From Streptomyces sp. NBC_00510 (GTDB lineage Bacteria; Actinomycetota; Actinomycetes; Streptomycetales; Streptomycetaceae), in NCBI GenBank assembly GCA_036013505.1, contig CP107851.1:10030001-10094000 (forward strand): a stretch of 64,000 nt of DNA. Direction: 5' to 3'. The notes under the pieces were generated by a model. That model worked only from the letters and a program-made list of their open reading frames with translations. It made no database searches and had not been told where the DNA came from. Positions 25,524-35,298 of this stretch are shown in pieces (within the stretch, counting starts at the first letter, position 1; every line of letters begins with the position of its first letter). The position numbers were made by a program, and so were the translations under genes.

Positions 25524-26855
25524 GTGGCGGGGGCAGAGCAGGTGGCCGGACGCTGGGGAGGCACCGGGCGGATCCTGATCGGTGTGGTCGTCACGGGCGC
25601 CGTGGTCATCGCCGCGATCGGCTTCGCGGGCTCGTACGCGGCCGTGCGCGAGCTGGCGCTGAGCAAGGGCTTCGGCTGGTTCGCCAACGTGTTCCCGATC
25701 GGCATCGACGCCGGGATCGTGGTCCTGCTCGCGCTCGACCTGCTGCTGACCTGGCTGCGCATCCCGTTCCCCCTGCTGCGCCAGACGGCGTGGCTGCTGA
25801 CGGCGGCGACGATCGCCTTCAACGGCGCGGCGGCCTGGCCCGACCCGCTCGGCGTCGGGATGCACGGCATCATCCCGATCCTCTTCGTCGTCTCGGTGGA
25901 GGCGGCCCGGCACGCGATCGGCCGGGTCGCCGACATCACCGCCGACAAGCACATGGAGTCGGTCCGGCTCGCGCGCTGGCTGCTGGCGCCGTTCGCGACC
26001 TTCCGCCTCTGGCGGCGCATGAAGCTGTGGGAGCTGCGCAGCTACGACGAGGTCATCCGGGTCGAGCAGGAACGTCTCGTCTACCGGGCCCGGCTGCGCG
26101 CCCGCTACGGCCGCGCCTGGCGCCGCAAGGCCCCGGTCGAGGCCCTGATGCCGCTGAAGCTCGCCCGGTACGGAGTGCCGATGAACCCTCCCGGCCTGGC
26201 CGGGTCGGCTGTCGTGGGCAGCGACCTCGTCACGTCCACTGCGGCGGTCACGGCAGATGTGCCGATGCCGGTGTTACCGGCCGCATCCGGGCCGGAGAGC
26301 CGGGCGGTCGTTGGTGACCTGCAGGGCTCCACCATCGCGGGCAGCGGTCTTGGCGCCGTGCCGGCGCACAGGGCAGCAGCCACCGAGGCCGTGGTCTGTC
26401 GCGTCACCGTTGCGGTAACCGAGGTGACGCAGGCATCCGGCGCAGAGCCGGCCCCCGAAGCGCCCGCCGGCGCGCAAGCAGCCGATCGGGAGGGGGCCAC
26501 CCGGCAGCTGACGATGGTCGACCGCTACTACCGGGCTTGGGACGAATGCCTGCGCTCCGAAGGCGTCGAACCCAGTGACAAGGAACTGTCGGCCTACCTT
26601 GCCGCCCACGGTATGACCGGACGAGGCGGTGGCCCGGTCAGCCCCTCTACTTTGCGCCGCTACCTGCCGGAGTTCCGCATCTACGCCGTCTGGTGTGACC
26701 ACCTGGAGCGCCGGGGTGTTGCCCCGGATGAGTACCTTTTGGCCCAGTTGCTGACCGACCGCGGCATCGTCGCCCAATACGGTGCCATCTACACGCCAGG
26801 CAAGCTGATGCCATTCGTGGAGAACTTCCCGCGCCGCCGTGCCGCATTGGCCTGA
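25524..26855 (+). CDS. DUF2637 mobile-element protein
   Basis: This 443-residue protein has four hydrophobic segments in its first 135 residues (GVVVTGAVVIAAIGFAGSYAAV, FANVFPIGIDAGIVVLLALDLLL, LLRQTAWLLTAATIAFNGAAAW, GIIPILFVVSVEAARHAI). This is the DUF2637 pattern of Streptomyces plasmid and AICE proteins related to Spd spread proteins. A basic stretch, a Val/Ala-rich linker and a C-terminal segment of about 110 residues (DRYYRAWDECLRSEGVEPSDKELSAYLAAHG) that looks like an HTH follow. GTG start with GGAGAGGG nine bases upstream. Such genes normally accompany conjugation modules, in keeping with the neighbouring T4SS. Confidence 0.82.
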   Translation: MAGAEQVAGRWGGTGRILIGVVVTGAVVIAAIGFAGSYAAVRELALSKGFGWFANVFPIGIDAGIVVLLALDLLLTWLRIPFPLLRQTAWLLTAATIAFNGAAAWPDPLGVGMHGIIPILFVVSVEAARHAIGRVADITADKHMESVRLARWLLAPFATFRLWRRMKLWELRSYDEVIRVEQERLVYRARLRARYGRAWRRKAPVEALMPLKLARYGVPMNPPGLAGSAVVGSDLVTSTAAVTADVPMPVLPAASGPESRAVVGDLQGSTIAGSGLGAVPAHRAAATEAVVCRVTVAVTEVTQASGAEPAPEAPAGAQAADREGATRQLTMVDRYYRAWDECLRSEGVEPSDKELSAYLAAHGMTGRGGGPVSPSTLRRYLPEFRIYAVWCDHLERRGVAPDEYLLAQLLTDRGIVAQYGAIYTPGKLMPFVENFPRRRAALA

Positions 26856-27475
26856 GGCCAGCTTCTGCCGCGCGCAGCCGGGCTGCGCGCCGTCGTCATC
26901 GCCCTCCTGGGCAATCTGTTCTGACCCTCCCCGCACGATGACCGCGGTGATGGTGGTGGTCGGGGCGGGCGTCTCCGGGAGGACGCGCGGATGCTGATGG
27001 CGCACACCGGACAGGTTGAGGGTGCGGCGGGCGGCGGACGCGGTCTGTGCCTCCGGCTGCGCCGCGGAAGCGGCGGGGGCGGGGTCGGCGGCGGTCGGCT
27101 CCTCGACGGCGGCCGGGTCCTCGCCGCGGGCCGGGAGCGTCCACCCGGTGACCGACGCCTGATCCTGGAGCATGCGTGTACGGCGGTAGCGCGCGCATTC
27201 CCAGGCTCCCCATGCCAGCATGGGGTGGAGGGGCGGGTTGTAAAACCCGTTACCCCGGGTGGCCTGGGGCGCTGGGAGAGACGGTCGACGAATCAGGACA
27301 GCAACCCGTCGATTGAGACTGCCCGCCGAACCGGTTCTGAGTGTCGCTCGAGAGGCCCGCGCGGAAGGCAGGAGGGGGCTACTTCCTTATCCAGCCCGGG
27401 GCGAGACGGGTGGATGCCCGCGATCCTCTGGATGGCGTCACACCCCAGGGGGGCCTAGGCAAGCGGAGTCGACCA
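26856..27475. other. Gap with two adjacent hairpins
   Basis: No gene with a ribosome site was found. A minus-strand frame from 27221 to about 26890 has a coding-like, Ala/Pro/Glu-rich composition but no ribosome site and may be a decayed gene. Two perfect hairpins lie side by side at 27208-27225 and 27234-27249. Confidence 0.4.
27208..27249. repeat. Tandem perfect hairpins
   Basis: CCCCATG-CCAG-CATGGGG (7-bp arms) is followed after eight bases by CGGGTT-GTAA-AACCCG (6-bp arms). They could be a bidirectional terminator, a regulatory RNA structure or a mobile-element cis site. They lie more than 350 bases from the upstream gene and about 230 from the next. Confidence 0.45.
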
Positions 27476-29293
27476 ATGATTGTTACCGACTGGCAGGCAC
27501 GCCACGGCCTCACGGCGGCAGACCATCAGACCGAGTTCAACCGGCTCACTGCGCACGGTTACCGGCTGATCAAGATCTCAGGCTACGAGCTGGGTGGAAA
27601 GCCTCGGTTCGCGAGTGTGTGGGCCATGCAGGGCGGAAGTTCCTGGCAGACACGTCACGGTATCTCCGACACCGAGTACCAGGCCACGGTGGCGTCGTTG
27701 GGCGGCAATGGTTTCCGACCAGTCGACCTGTCGGTGTTCCGCTCAGGCGGCAGAGTCCTGTTCAGCGCCATCTGGGAGCAAGAACAGGGCCTGGAATGGG
27801 TCGCCCGGCACGGCCTGACCGGGGCCGAGTACCAGTCCTTGTTCGATGACCTGTCCCGCCGGGGCTTCCGCCTGCGCTGTCTGTCTCCCTACGAGGACGC
27901 GGGCGGAGCGCGGTTTGCCTGTATCTGGGACCGCTACGCTGGGCCGGCCTGGTCGGCGAGACATGGTCTGTCCGACGCGGAGTACCAGCACGAATTCGAC
28001 AGCCAACATGATCGGGGCTTCCGACTCGTCCGTGCCGTGGGCTACGCGATCGGCGGCGGCATCCGCTACGCGGGCATCTGGGAGCAGTCGCCCGGGCATC
28101 CGGGGAAAGCGGCGCACGGTGTGGCGCACAGTGATTACCAGAGCCAGTTCGACGCCAACACCCGAGCCGGCCTCCGGCTGGTCGATGTCAGCGGATTCCG
28201 GGACGGCGGCTCAGCGCGCTACACCACGATCTGGGAGACCACGCCCGAGGCCGACGTCAGCCGCGACGCCGCGACAGGCCTCATCGTGCCCTTCATGCAG
28301 AAGTGGGCAGTTCCGGGTTTCTCCTTCGCTGTGGCCAGCAACGGCTCGATCAGATCCGCGCGTGCCTTCGGCTACGCGAACCGCATCACCCGGGAGATCG
28401 CCACACCGGACCACCGCTTCCGCATCGCGAGCGTCACCAAGCCGATCACTTCCACGGCCGTGCATATGTTGATCGAACAAGGCCGGCTCACTGCCACGGA
28501 CCTGGTATTCGGACCGGGCGCCCTACTCGGCACCACCTACGGGACGCAGCCCTACAGCGCACGTGTGCGCGCCGTGACACTGCAACACCTGCTGGAGCAC
28601 ACGGCGGGTGGCTGGGTCAACGACAACAACGACCCCATGTTCCAGCAGATGGCTCTGAGTCAGGACGCTTTGATCACCTGGACTCTCGACAACCTGCCGC
28701 TCGTCAACAACCCGGGTACGACGTACGGCTACTCGAACTTCGGCTACTGCCTGCTCGGGCGGATCATCGAACGTGTCACCGGGATGTCGTACGGCGAGTT
28801 CCTGCGTCGCACCGTGCTGGGCCCCAGTGGTGCCGGGCAGGCGTTCCTGGCCGGCGCCACGGCCCGGGACCGAGCTGCTGCGGAGGCCATGTATGTCGGC
28901 CTTGACCGCGCCGCGCCCTACGAAATTCGTGTCGACCGCATGGACGCCCACGGCGGCTGGACCGCGACACCAGCTGACGTGCTGCGGTTCTGCTTCGTAG
29001 TCGACGGTTTGCCGTCGCCCCCCGACCTGCTGCAGCCGTCGACACGCATTGCGATGACGACCGCGTCCGCGGCCCGCCCGGTCTCGGCGACGACCCCGGG
29101 CTATGCCCGGGGCTGGGCGGTCAACAACGTCGGCACCATCTGGCACGACGGTACGCTGCCCGGCACACAGTCCATTCTCGTGCGCCCATCCGACGGCCGC
29201 GCCTGGAGTGCCGTTTGCAATGCCGGACGCCCGGGCACTGCCCTCGACGATGAATTCGACACCCTCATGTGGAAGGTGCAGCAGACGGTCTGA
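27476..29293 (+). CDS. Serine hydrolase with five tandem repeats
   Basis: This 605-residue protein begins with five repeats of about 48 residues (roughly 1-255). Each follows the pattern W..RHGL...YQ..F..L...GFR...VSGY..GG..R...IWE, matching the bacterial tandem repeat domain 1 of polyglycine-hydrolase-like proteins. A beta-lactamase/class C esterase domain follows (about 262-605). Its catalytic SxxK is Ser319-Val-Thr-Lys322, YSN is at 419-421, and the third motif is WHDG near the C-terminus. The family cleaves peptides, esters or polyglycine linkers. The ATG at 27476 has CGGAG upstream. No signal peptide is visible, so the location is uncertain. The gene stands alone between the two operons. 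Confidence 0.88.
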   Translation: MIVTDWQARHGLTAADHQTEFNRLTAHGYRLIKISGYELGGKPRFASVWAMQGGSSWQTRHGISDTEYQATVASLGGNGFRPVDLSVFRSGGRVLFSAIWEQEQGLEWVARHGLTGAEYQSLFDDLSRRGFRLRCLSPYEDAGGARFACIWDRYAGPAWSARHGLSDAEYQHEFDSQHDRGFRLVRAVGYAIGGGIRYAGIWEQSPGHPGKAAHGVAHSDYQSQFDANTRAGLRLVDVSGFRDGGSARYTTIWETTPEADVSRDAATGLIVPFMQKWAVPGFSFAVASNGSIRSARAFGYANRITREIATPDHRFRIASVTKPITSTAVHMLIEQGRLTATDLVFGPGALLGTTYGTQPYSARVRAVTLQHLLEHTAGGWVNDNNDPMFQQMALSQDALITWTLDNLPLVNNPGTTYGYSNFGYCLLGRIIERVTGMSYGEFLRRTVLGPSGAGQAFLAGATARDRAAAEAMYVGLDRAAPYEIRVDRMDAHGGWTATPADVLRFCFVVDGLPSPPDLLQPSTRIAMTTASAARPVSATTPGYARGWAVNNVGTIWHDGTLPGTQSILVRPSDGRAWSAVCNAGRPGTALDDEFDTLMWKVQQTV

Positions 29294-29939
29294 CGGTCTG
29301 GGAGAGCAGCACACAGCAGCGAGCCGTGTCTCGGTCCCCGAGCAGCCCGGGCAGGGTGAGCAAGACGAGCGCGGTCAGCGCCGCCGCCACCGGCCAGGCG
29401 CCGGTGACCGTGCCGACGTCACCCCGACCGCTCGTCACCGCCCTGGTCCGAAACCTGGTGGAGCACGGTCACTGGCCGCCGAGTACCGGCCCATCTCCGT
29501 ACAGGGCCGCGAGGTCGATCAGGAGAGCCCCAGCAACCCGCCTTGCTCCGCCGCTTGGGCTTGTAAGAAGAACGGGTCTGTTTCCCATGTGGTGGTGACG
29601 GAGCGTCATCACTGATGTGCCTGGTCCGGGCTGCGAGGAGAGCAGTCACAGACGTGCCGCCGAGCGGGCGGAGCGCGGTGTCGACGGTCGCGTCACCCGT
29701 GCTGGTCTGGAAGGGTTACTGCCAGTCGCCGCAGCTACTTACCGTTACCACCACATGTGAGACAGGGCCGTTCCATGGACAGACCCTGAGCACACGCAGG
29801 GCGGGCCTGAACGGGGACGACCTTGAGCGGCCTTCCGCGGACTTCTCCCCTTCGTTTCGGATGGCCGCGGGTAGCTACCGCGAGCAGTGTGCCCAGTTCG
29901 TAAGACCTTGATATCAGGGCGTCAGGCATCCGTAGTCGA
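29294..29939. other. Gap without supportable gene
   Basis: About 650 bases with only short, ribosome-site-free frames. Nothing structured or repeated was noticed. Confidence 0.35.
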
Positions 29940-30401
29940 TCACCCCGTCGAGGACCGTGTGGATAGCCCGTCTCGAGCGGCGTGCAGTACACCGGCTCTG
30001 GCGCTTGTTTCGTCGGCTGGCGGCGTGTGGTCTGCCATGCGCAGAGCACTCGCTTCACGGCGGCGCATACGGGGGAGCTGCTCCGTCAGATCGTTGTCGA
30101 GCGCCCGAGCACTGCCGTCTGGCCGATTCGGGCCGGTGATGACGGCGGTCCCGTATATCCCATGCGGGAGCTCGGCTCTGGACCAGAGGCCGGCGAGCGC
30201 CCAGGCGGCAGCGTTGAGGAGCCGGTCGGGTCCGAAGGCGCCAGCATGGTGTGCGTGGATGAGCGCCCGGCGGTGGTAGACCGCGCCATCGACAGCGCCG
30301 CTGAGGATGGAGCGCAGGGTTCGGCGTTGTCTGACGTAGTGCTCGGGCAGGTCGAATGTCTCGACTGCGCCGGTTGGTTCGAGTCGTACCGCGGTGACCA
30401 T
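29940..30401 (-). CDS. DUF3846-like mobile-element protein
   Basis: This 153-residue soluble protein opens with TAVRLEPTGAVETFDLPE and continues VDGAVYHRRALIHAHHAGAFGPDRLLNAAAWALAGLW and LPHGIYGTAVITGP. This order resembles DUF3846-type proteins found on actinobacterial plasmids and phages, but I am unsure of the exact family. The last 35 residues are low in structure. ATG with GAGGGA five bases upstream. It follows the conjugation operon with a 143-base gap and may be transcribed separately. Confidence 0.65.
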   Translation of the reverse strand: MVTAVRLEPTGAVETFDLPEHYVRQRRTLRSILSGAVDGAVYHRRALIHAHHAGAFGPDRLLNAAAWALAGLWSRAELPHGIYGTAVITGPNRPDGSARALDNDLTEQLPRMRRREASALRMADHTPPADETSARAGVLHAARDGLSTRSSTG

Positions 30402-30544
30402 GCGTTCCCTCTTTTCGGTGTCCTTGTGAACAGTGGAAGCTGCCGGCCGCGCCCCTCGGCGTGGTTCGGAGACGGAGCCGCCCTGTGCGCCGCTCAGGTC
30501 CTGGCGGCACAGGAGCCCTGGGAGCTGGGCCTTTTGGCGCAGGG

Positions 30545-31663
30545 TCATGGCGTCGTGCCGGTGCGGCAGGGGCATTTGCGGGCGCGCCCGTCTTCTTCGG
30601 TGAGCCAGCCGTAGTCGCAGGCTCCGCAGTAACTGGCCGGCCCGGCGGCCGGTGGTGGTGTGGCTGCGGGTGGTGACCAGTGTTCGAGGTGCCGTTCGAG
30701 GTCGAGCCAGGTGGGTTCCCGTGCCATGTCAACCGCCGCCTGAGTCAGGACCTCCTCCGCCGTGCCGGCGGCTGCCAGCGCGGCGGCGGTCCGGGCGAGG
30801 CGTTTGTGCCCGAGTACCGGAACCGGGTGCCCTCGGCGGTGCCGGGCCTCCGCCCACGCCTCGGCGACCCGGGCGCCGGCAGCCGGCGGGTTCACCAGAA
30901 CCTGCCCTGCCGTTACGGCTCCGTCCCGGCCACCTGCGTCCCTCCGGGGCTGGACTGGCGATCGCGACAGGTCGGGTACAGCGGGGAGCAAGCGTTGTTC
31001 CGGGCGCCTGCTGGTCTCTGTCTCCGGAACCGATACGGCCGGGCCGTGATCCGGGGGAGAGGAGAGAGAGAAGTCCTTTCCGTCTTGTACGTGAAGTCTT
31101 GGTTCTTTAGCCGACGGGTCACCGACGATCGGGTCACCGACCGCCGGAAACCCGTCACTCGGTCCCACCTGCGATTCAGCGGCATCTTGGCTGGTCACCA
31201 CCGAGTGACGGGATCCCGTTACTCGGTTCCGCCGTGGCGTGGCCGGCTCACCTTCCCCCGGACCTCCTGCAGCGCGCGTCGGGAAAGAGCGGGGGTCGAG
31301 CCACACCGGCTCCACCCGAACGGCTCGCGCATCGCGGACTTCGGCGAGCATGCCCTTGACGTCTTGCGTGGTGAAGGGGAGGTCGGTCACGGAGAACTGG
31401 GTGCGCCAGGTCCCGTTGGTGGCGTCCTGGATTTTCAGTTTCACGATGTAGCCGCAGGCCACCAGATTCCGCATGGCTTTGGTCAGCGCTTCCCTGCCGG
31501 GCCTGCGCTTGCGCGCCAGCGACGCGACGGTGAAGTCCGCGCCGTCCGGGCAGCGCAGCGCCATCGCGAGCAGCCCGACGTCCAGCACGCTCAGGCGCGC
31601 ATCGTCGACGGCCCGGTTGTCCAGGGCCACGAATCGTGGTGGCCGGCTGCGCAGTTTCCTCAT
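30545..31663 (-). CDS. HTH protein with C-terminal zinc ribbon
   Basis: This 372-residue protein has an N-terminal winged-helix region (about 10-90: LSVLDVGLLAMALRCPDGADFTVASLARKRRPGREALTKAMRNLVACGYI) typical of plasmid replication-initiation or partner proteins. A long disordered, Pro/Ser-rich middle follows. The C-terminus has Cys pairs (YCGACDYGW and KCPC) that look like a zinc ribbon. It is read six bases after the replication-relaxation gene and closes the conjugation operon. It may bind origin or transfer DNA; a regulatory role is equally possible. Confidence 0.7.
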   Translation of the reverse strand: MRKLRSRPPRFVALDNRAVDDARLSVLDVGLLAMALRCPDGADFTVASLARKRRPGREALTKAMRNLVACGYIVKLKIQDATNGTWRTQFSVTDLPFTTQDVKGMLAEVRDARAVRVEPVWLDPRSFPTRAAGGPGEGEPATPRRNRVTGSRHSVVTSQDAAESQVGPSDGFPAVGDPIVGDPSAKEPRLHVQDGKDFSLSSPPDHGPAVSVPETETSRRPEQRLLPAVPDLSRSPVQPRRDAGGRDGAVTAGQVLVNPPAAGARVAEAWAEARHRRGHPVPVLGHKRLARTAAALAAAGTAEEVLTQAAVDMAREPTWLDLERHLEHWSPPAATPPPAAGPASYCGACDYGWLTEEDGRARKCPCRTGTTP

Positions 31664-31669
31664 CGGCGC

Positions 31670-32635
31670 CTACAGGTCCATCCACGAGCGGCGCTCGTCC
31701 GTGCCGGACAGGGGTGTCCATACCGGGCCCGAGGCTCCGTGCTGCTCGAGGTCCTCAAGGACTGCCGCGCCCAGCTGTACCTGTCCGGCCAGTTGGGTGA
31801 CCAGCGGGTGCCCGGCGGTCATGGCGCGCAGGTCGCCGATGCGGCGTTGCAGAGCCTGCAGGCCGGCGCCAGTGAGGATGAACAGCACCCGGGGGAACTT
31901 CGGGTAGAAGCGTTGCCAGGCCAGCATGGCGTTCTGGGCCGCGACGGTGCCTCGACGCCCTGGCGACTGCGGGAGATAGTCGTGGAATCGGGCGTAGGAG
32001 ATGAGCTTTCGCGACAGGCGCTCGCTGCTCATGGTGGTGCGGTCGACCTCGACGAACGCCCGGTACTGCAGCCGGCGGGGTGTGGTGGCGGTGTAGTGCA
32101 GGACGGCATCGGCGATCAGTTTGTCCTCGCCGCCGGTGTCCGGCAGCCGGTGGGCGATCTCCGGCATCCAGTCCAGCGGCCCGTATTCGTCCCCGCGCGC
32201 CCGAGCGTCACGCAGGAAGGCCAGGTGGGCGCGCAGGACGGTGAGGGTGTGGGCGGCCCGCAGGTTCGCCTCGGTGCCACCGGACGGTGGCTGTACGGGG
32301 CGGCCGCGTAGTTCGGGCCAGCCGGTCACGATGCGGGTCCCTTTCGGGGTGAGGTACCAGGCACGGGTGCCGTTGCTGCGAGCCAGGACGGTGTGGGAGA
32401 TCAGGGTGTCTTTCCGCAGTGTGTTCAGGACGGCGGAGGTGGTCTGGCGGTGCCCGTCGGGGGAGAGGAGTTCGTGTAGTTGGGGTGTGGTGGCCAGTCG
32501 GTGCTGTGCGAGGAGCGCGAGCGCCTGATGCGCGCTGGATTCTTCGGTGCGGGGCTGCCATGTGGGGTGCCCGTCGGTGTCGGTGTCGCGGGCCGCCGGT
32601 GTGGCCGGCCGATCGATGCCGGGCTTGGTGTTCAT
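31670..32635 (-). CDS. Replication-relaxation family protein
   Basis: This 321-residue protein matches the Replic_Relax family of actinobacterial plasmids and conjugative elements. It has an N-terminal winged helix (ALALLAQHRLATTPQLHELLSPDGHRQTTSAVLNTLRKDTLISH) and a central region ending in FVEVDRTTMSSERLSRKLISYARF, which holds the conserved Asp/Arg cluster. The ATG overlaps the coupling ATPase stop as ATGA. No standard HUH relaxase is present in this window, so this protein may be the DNA-processing partner of the transfer system. That is an inference from family and position. Confidence 0.8.
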   Translation of the reverse strand: MNTKPGIDRPATPAARDTDTDGHPTWQPRTEESSAHQALALLAQHRLATTPQLHELLSPDGHRQTTSAVLNTLRKDTLISHTVLARSNGTRAWYLTPKGTRIVTGWPELRGRPVQPPSGGTEANLRAAHTLTVLRAHLAFLRDARARGDEYGPLDWMPEIAHRLPDTGGEDKLIADAVLHYTATTPRRLQYRAFVEVDRTTMSSERLSRKLISYARFHDYLPQSPGRRGTVAAQNAMLAWQRFYPKFPRVLFILTGAGLQALQRRIGDLRAMTAGHPLVTQLAGQVQLGAAVLEDLEQHGASGPVWTPLSGTDERRSWMDL

Positions 32636-35298
32636 GCGAACAGCTCCTGCTCGGTGTGGGCGGTCGGCGGCTGGGAGGGTGCGGGCCCGGGATCGGTGGG
32701 ACCGGGTCCTTGTCCTGTGGAGTGCGGGCCGGGCTCGGGACCGGGGCCGGGACGGGTGAGGAAGTCCCGGACGGCGGTTTCGTGGGTGGCGGCGATGGCG
32801 GTCAGTTCCGCCAGGGTCTGGGCGCCGGTATGGGTGTGGGCGGCACGGTGCAGGGCGCGGGTCTTGTCGGGCCGGGCCAGGTGGCGGAACACCTCGTGCA
32901 GTTCGGGGCCGCGGATCTGTAAAGGGCCGACGCGTGTGCCGGCGACGGTGAAGGACGCGAAGTGCTGGTAGCGGCCGAGTTCGGCGGCATCTGCAGGGCT
33001 GACCTGGTCGCCCCACTCATCGGTGATGTAGCGGACGGCCTCCACCGATCCGGCCGTGGTGGACAGGCAGGACGCGTTTTGCAGCAGCGCGGTCCGCACG
33101 TCCGGGTTGATGCGGTGCAGCAGTTGCGTCATGCCGTGCATCCGCACGCCGAACTTGCGGAGCTGTTCGGTGATGTCCGCCAGTGAGCTTGAGGCGGCCC
33201 CGTCCAGGGAGATCAGCTCGTCTAGATACAGCCGGAATGGGGTGCGGTGGCGTTCGGGGGTGTCGCGGCGGGACAGCCCGGCGCGCAGCATGTCCCGGAC
33301 GATCATGGAGGTGAGTAGGCGGTCGGTGGGGCCGGTGCCGGCTGGGCAGATCCACACTATTTGTGAGGTGTCCATGGCGTGTCGCATGTCGTAGCTGCCG
33401 GTGGGGGAGCCGAGGAAGGCCTTGATGACCGGGGATGCGGCGAGCCGGTCGATGGGGTTGAGGACGGTGGGCAGGGCGTCGGCGGGGATGGCCGGGAAGG
33501 AGGTGGCCCACCACCGCTTGGCATCGTCGTCGAGCCGGGCCACGGCCAGGGTGCGGAAGAGCGGGTCGGTGAGCAGCGCACGGATTTGGAAGATCGTGGC
33601 CTGGCAGCCTTCCTTGCCGGCTGCCACCGCCTGGGCGTTGATTTCGGCCAGCGCTTCGACGGCCTTGGTCAGGATCGTGATGGCCCGTGGGGCGTTGGCA
33701 TCTGCCCACCCCAGACTGGTGGCGAAGGCGTCGACGACGGCGGCGGTGACCTCGTGCGGGGCTGCTGCTGTGGTCATGCTGAGCGGGTTCCAGCATGCGA
33801 GGTGGTCGGTGGGCTTGCGGACGGTGAGGTCGAACAGCCGTGCCCGGTTCATGATCTGGTGGTGGGCCAGGTAGGGGGCGACGGTGGTCCAGGAGTCGCG
33901 GTGCGGGTCGACGAACGCCAGGCCGCCGTGGTGGTGGGCGACGGCGACGGCCTGGACCAGGGCGCGGGTGGTCTTGCCCCAGCCGGCCTTGCCGACCTGC
34001 ACCTCGAACAGGGTGTCGGCCTCCCAGGTGGCGAGCAGCCGTTCGGTGCCGTCCGGCCCGCGGTGCCAGCCCTGCGGCAGCAGCTTCTTCTTCGGCTGGT
34101 AGGTGGGGATGTCTGCGGCCAGCAGCGGCAGCCGCGCATGCATGGTGGGCGGCTTGAGCAGTCCTGCCAGCTCGTCGATCCGCGCCCAGGAGTCCCGGCC
34201 CGGCTTGATGCGACCGCTGGCCCAGCGCTGGTCGAACCGCGGCCGCCACGGCCAGAAGTCCGGGCCGAACCGCAACGGTCCCCACGACCAGCCCACCGAC
34301 GACCAGCGGGTGCGCGCTGCGTATATGTCCAGTGCGGCCTCGACGTGGCGCAGTCGCCGCTCGGCCCGCCCCACCTGGTGGGAGGAACATCGCACCAGTA
34401 GCTGCACGCGGACCAGGCCGGTGTCCTCCAGGAGCTTGCCCAGCGCCTTGTCCCGGTTGATCCGCGGCGGCCGCGGCGGCATCATCAGCCGCCGGGTTGC
34501 CGTGCGCTGTGAGGGCGGGAGCAGTAGCTGGCTCAGCTGCCGGCCCAACGAGTCCTCCAAGGTCGCGGCGTCCTGACGCATCCACCGTGCCTCGCGTTGC
34601 GCTTCACGGCGAGCCTGGCGGCGGGAGGCGTCCAAGACCTGCCGCCTGCGAGCCGCAAGGCGCCACTTCGACGCCGGCGACAGGTCGATGCAGACCTCGG
34701 CGAGGTCTCCAAGGTCGGCGCGCAGGTCGGCGACGGCGTCGATCAGCGGCTGCAGCGGGTCCGGCTCGAGCGGAACCTCCCGCAGCCGGGAGCCGGCGGT
34801 GCCGTGCAGCGCGAACACCGCGCGCATGGTGCGCCGGTGCTGCTTGTCGGCGATCGGCCGGGCCGGGGCGACTCGCACCCGGGTATAGGGGGTCTGCTGC
34901 AGCAGATGCGCCGCCGATGCGGGTGCCTCTACCCGGTACGTCAGCGGCCGGGTGCCGTCCGCGCGGAGCCGGATCCGCACCGTGCGGGCATCGCGTGGTG
35001 CCCACCACGGGCCGGCCGAGGCGGCGCGCATGAGCTGGGCGCCGAACCGCAGGATCTCTTCCTCGGACGCCTCGAACTGCCGGGAGGGCACTAGCTCGAC
35101 GAACATGCGCCGCTTGAGAGCGACGGTGGCCAGGTGATGCCGCGTAGCCTCCCAGCCGGCCCAGCAGACGATAGCGGTCAGGCTCAGCCACCACGCATTG
35201 GCCGCCAGCCATACGCCGGCGTACCAAGCCCATGCCAGCAGATCGGTCGCCGCGTTCAACGACGGGCTGTCGGCGGAGGTCACCGGGCGGGGGTCCAT
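32632..35298 (-). CDS. VirD4/TraG-like coupling ATPase
   Basis: This 888-residue protein has one or two hydrophobic segments near the N-terminus (about 20-55), a cytoplasmic region of about 360 residues, and a P-loop ATPase domain with Walker A GKAGWGKT at 436-443. The TraG/VirD4 C-terminal features include LDELISLDGAASSSLADITEQLRKFGVRMHGMTQ, the Walker B-like segment with its following Gln motif. It should deliver DNA or proteins to the secretion channel. ATG with AAGGGAG upstream. It overlaps the upstream small exported protein by 19 bases and the downstream replication-relaxation gene by four. Confidence 0.87.
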   Translation of the reverse strand: MDPRPVTSADSPSLNAATDLLAWAWYAGVWLAANAWWLSLTAIVCWAGWEATRHHLATVALKRRMFVELVPSRQFEASEEEILRFGAQLMRAASAGPWWAPRDARTVRIRLRADGTRPLTYRVEAPASAAHLLQQTPYTRVRVAPARPIADKQHRRTMRAVFALHGTAGSRLREVPLEPDPLQPLIDAVADLRADLGDLAEVCIDLSPASKWRLAARRRQVLDASRRQARREAQREARWMRQDAATLEDSLGRQLSQLLLPPSQRTATRRLMMPPRPPRINRDKALGKLLEDTGLVRVQLLVRCSSHQVGRAERRLRHVEAALDIYAARTRWSSVGWSWGPLRFGPDFWPWRPRFDQRWASGRIKPGRDSWARIDELAGLLKPPTMHARLPLLAADIPTYQPKKKLLPQGWHRGPDGTERLLATWEADTLFEVQVGKAGWGKTTRALVQAVAVAHHHGGLAFVDPHRDSWTTVAPYLAHHQIMNRARLFDLTVRKPTDHLACWNPLSMTTAAAPHEVTAAVVDAFATSLGWADANAPRAITILTKAVEALAEINAQAVAAGKEGCQATIFQIRALLTDPLFRTLAVARLDDDAKRWWATSFPAIPADALPTVLNPIDRLAASPVIKAFLGSPTGSYDMRHAMDTSQIVWICPAGTGPTDRLLTSMIVRDMLRAGLSRRDTPERHRTPFRLYLDELISLDGAASSSLADITEQLRKFGVRMHGMTQLLHRINPDVRTALLQNASCLSTTAGSVEAVRYITDEWGDQVSPADAAELGRYQHFASFTVAGTRVGPLQIRGPELHEVFRHLARPDKTRALHRAAHTHTGAQTLAELTAIAATHETAVRDFLTRPGPGPEPGPHSTGQGPGPTDPGPAPSQPPTAHTEQELFA

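Noticed and set aside
26890..27221. Coding-like minus-strand frame starting at 27221
   Set aside because: The composition looks like protein, but there is no ribosome site and no family, and it runs on into antisense of the DUF2637 gene.
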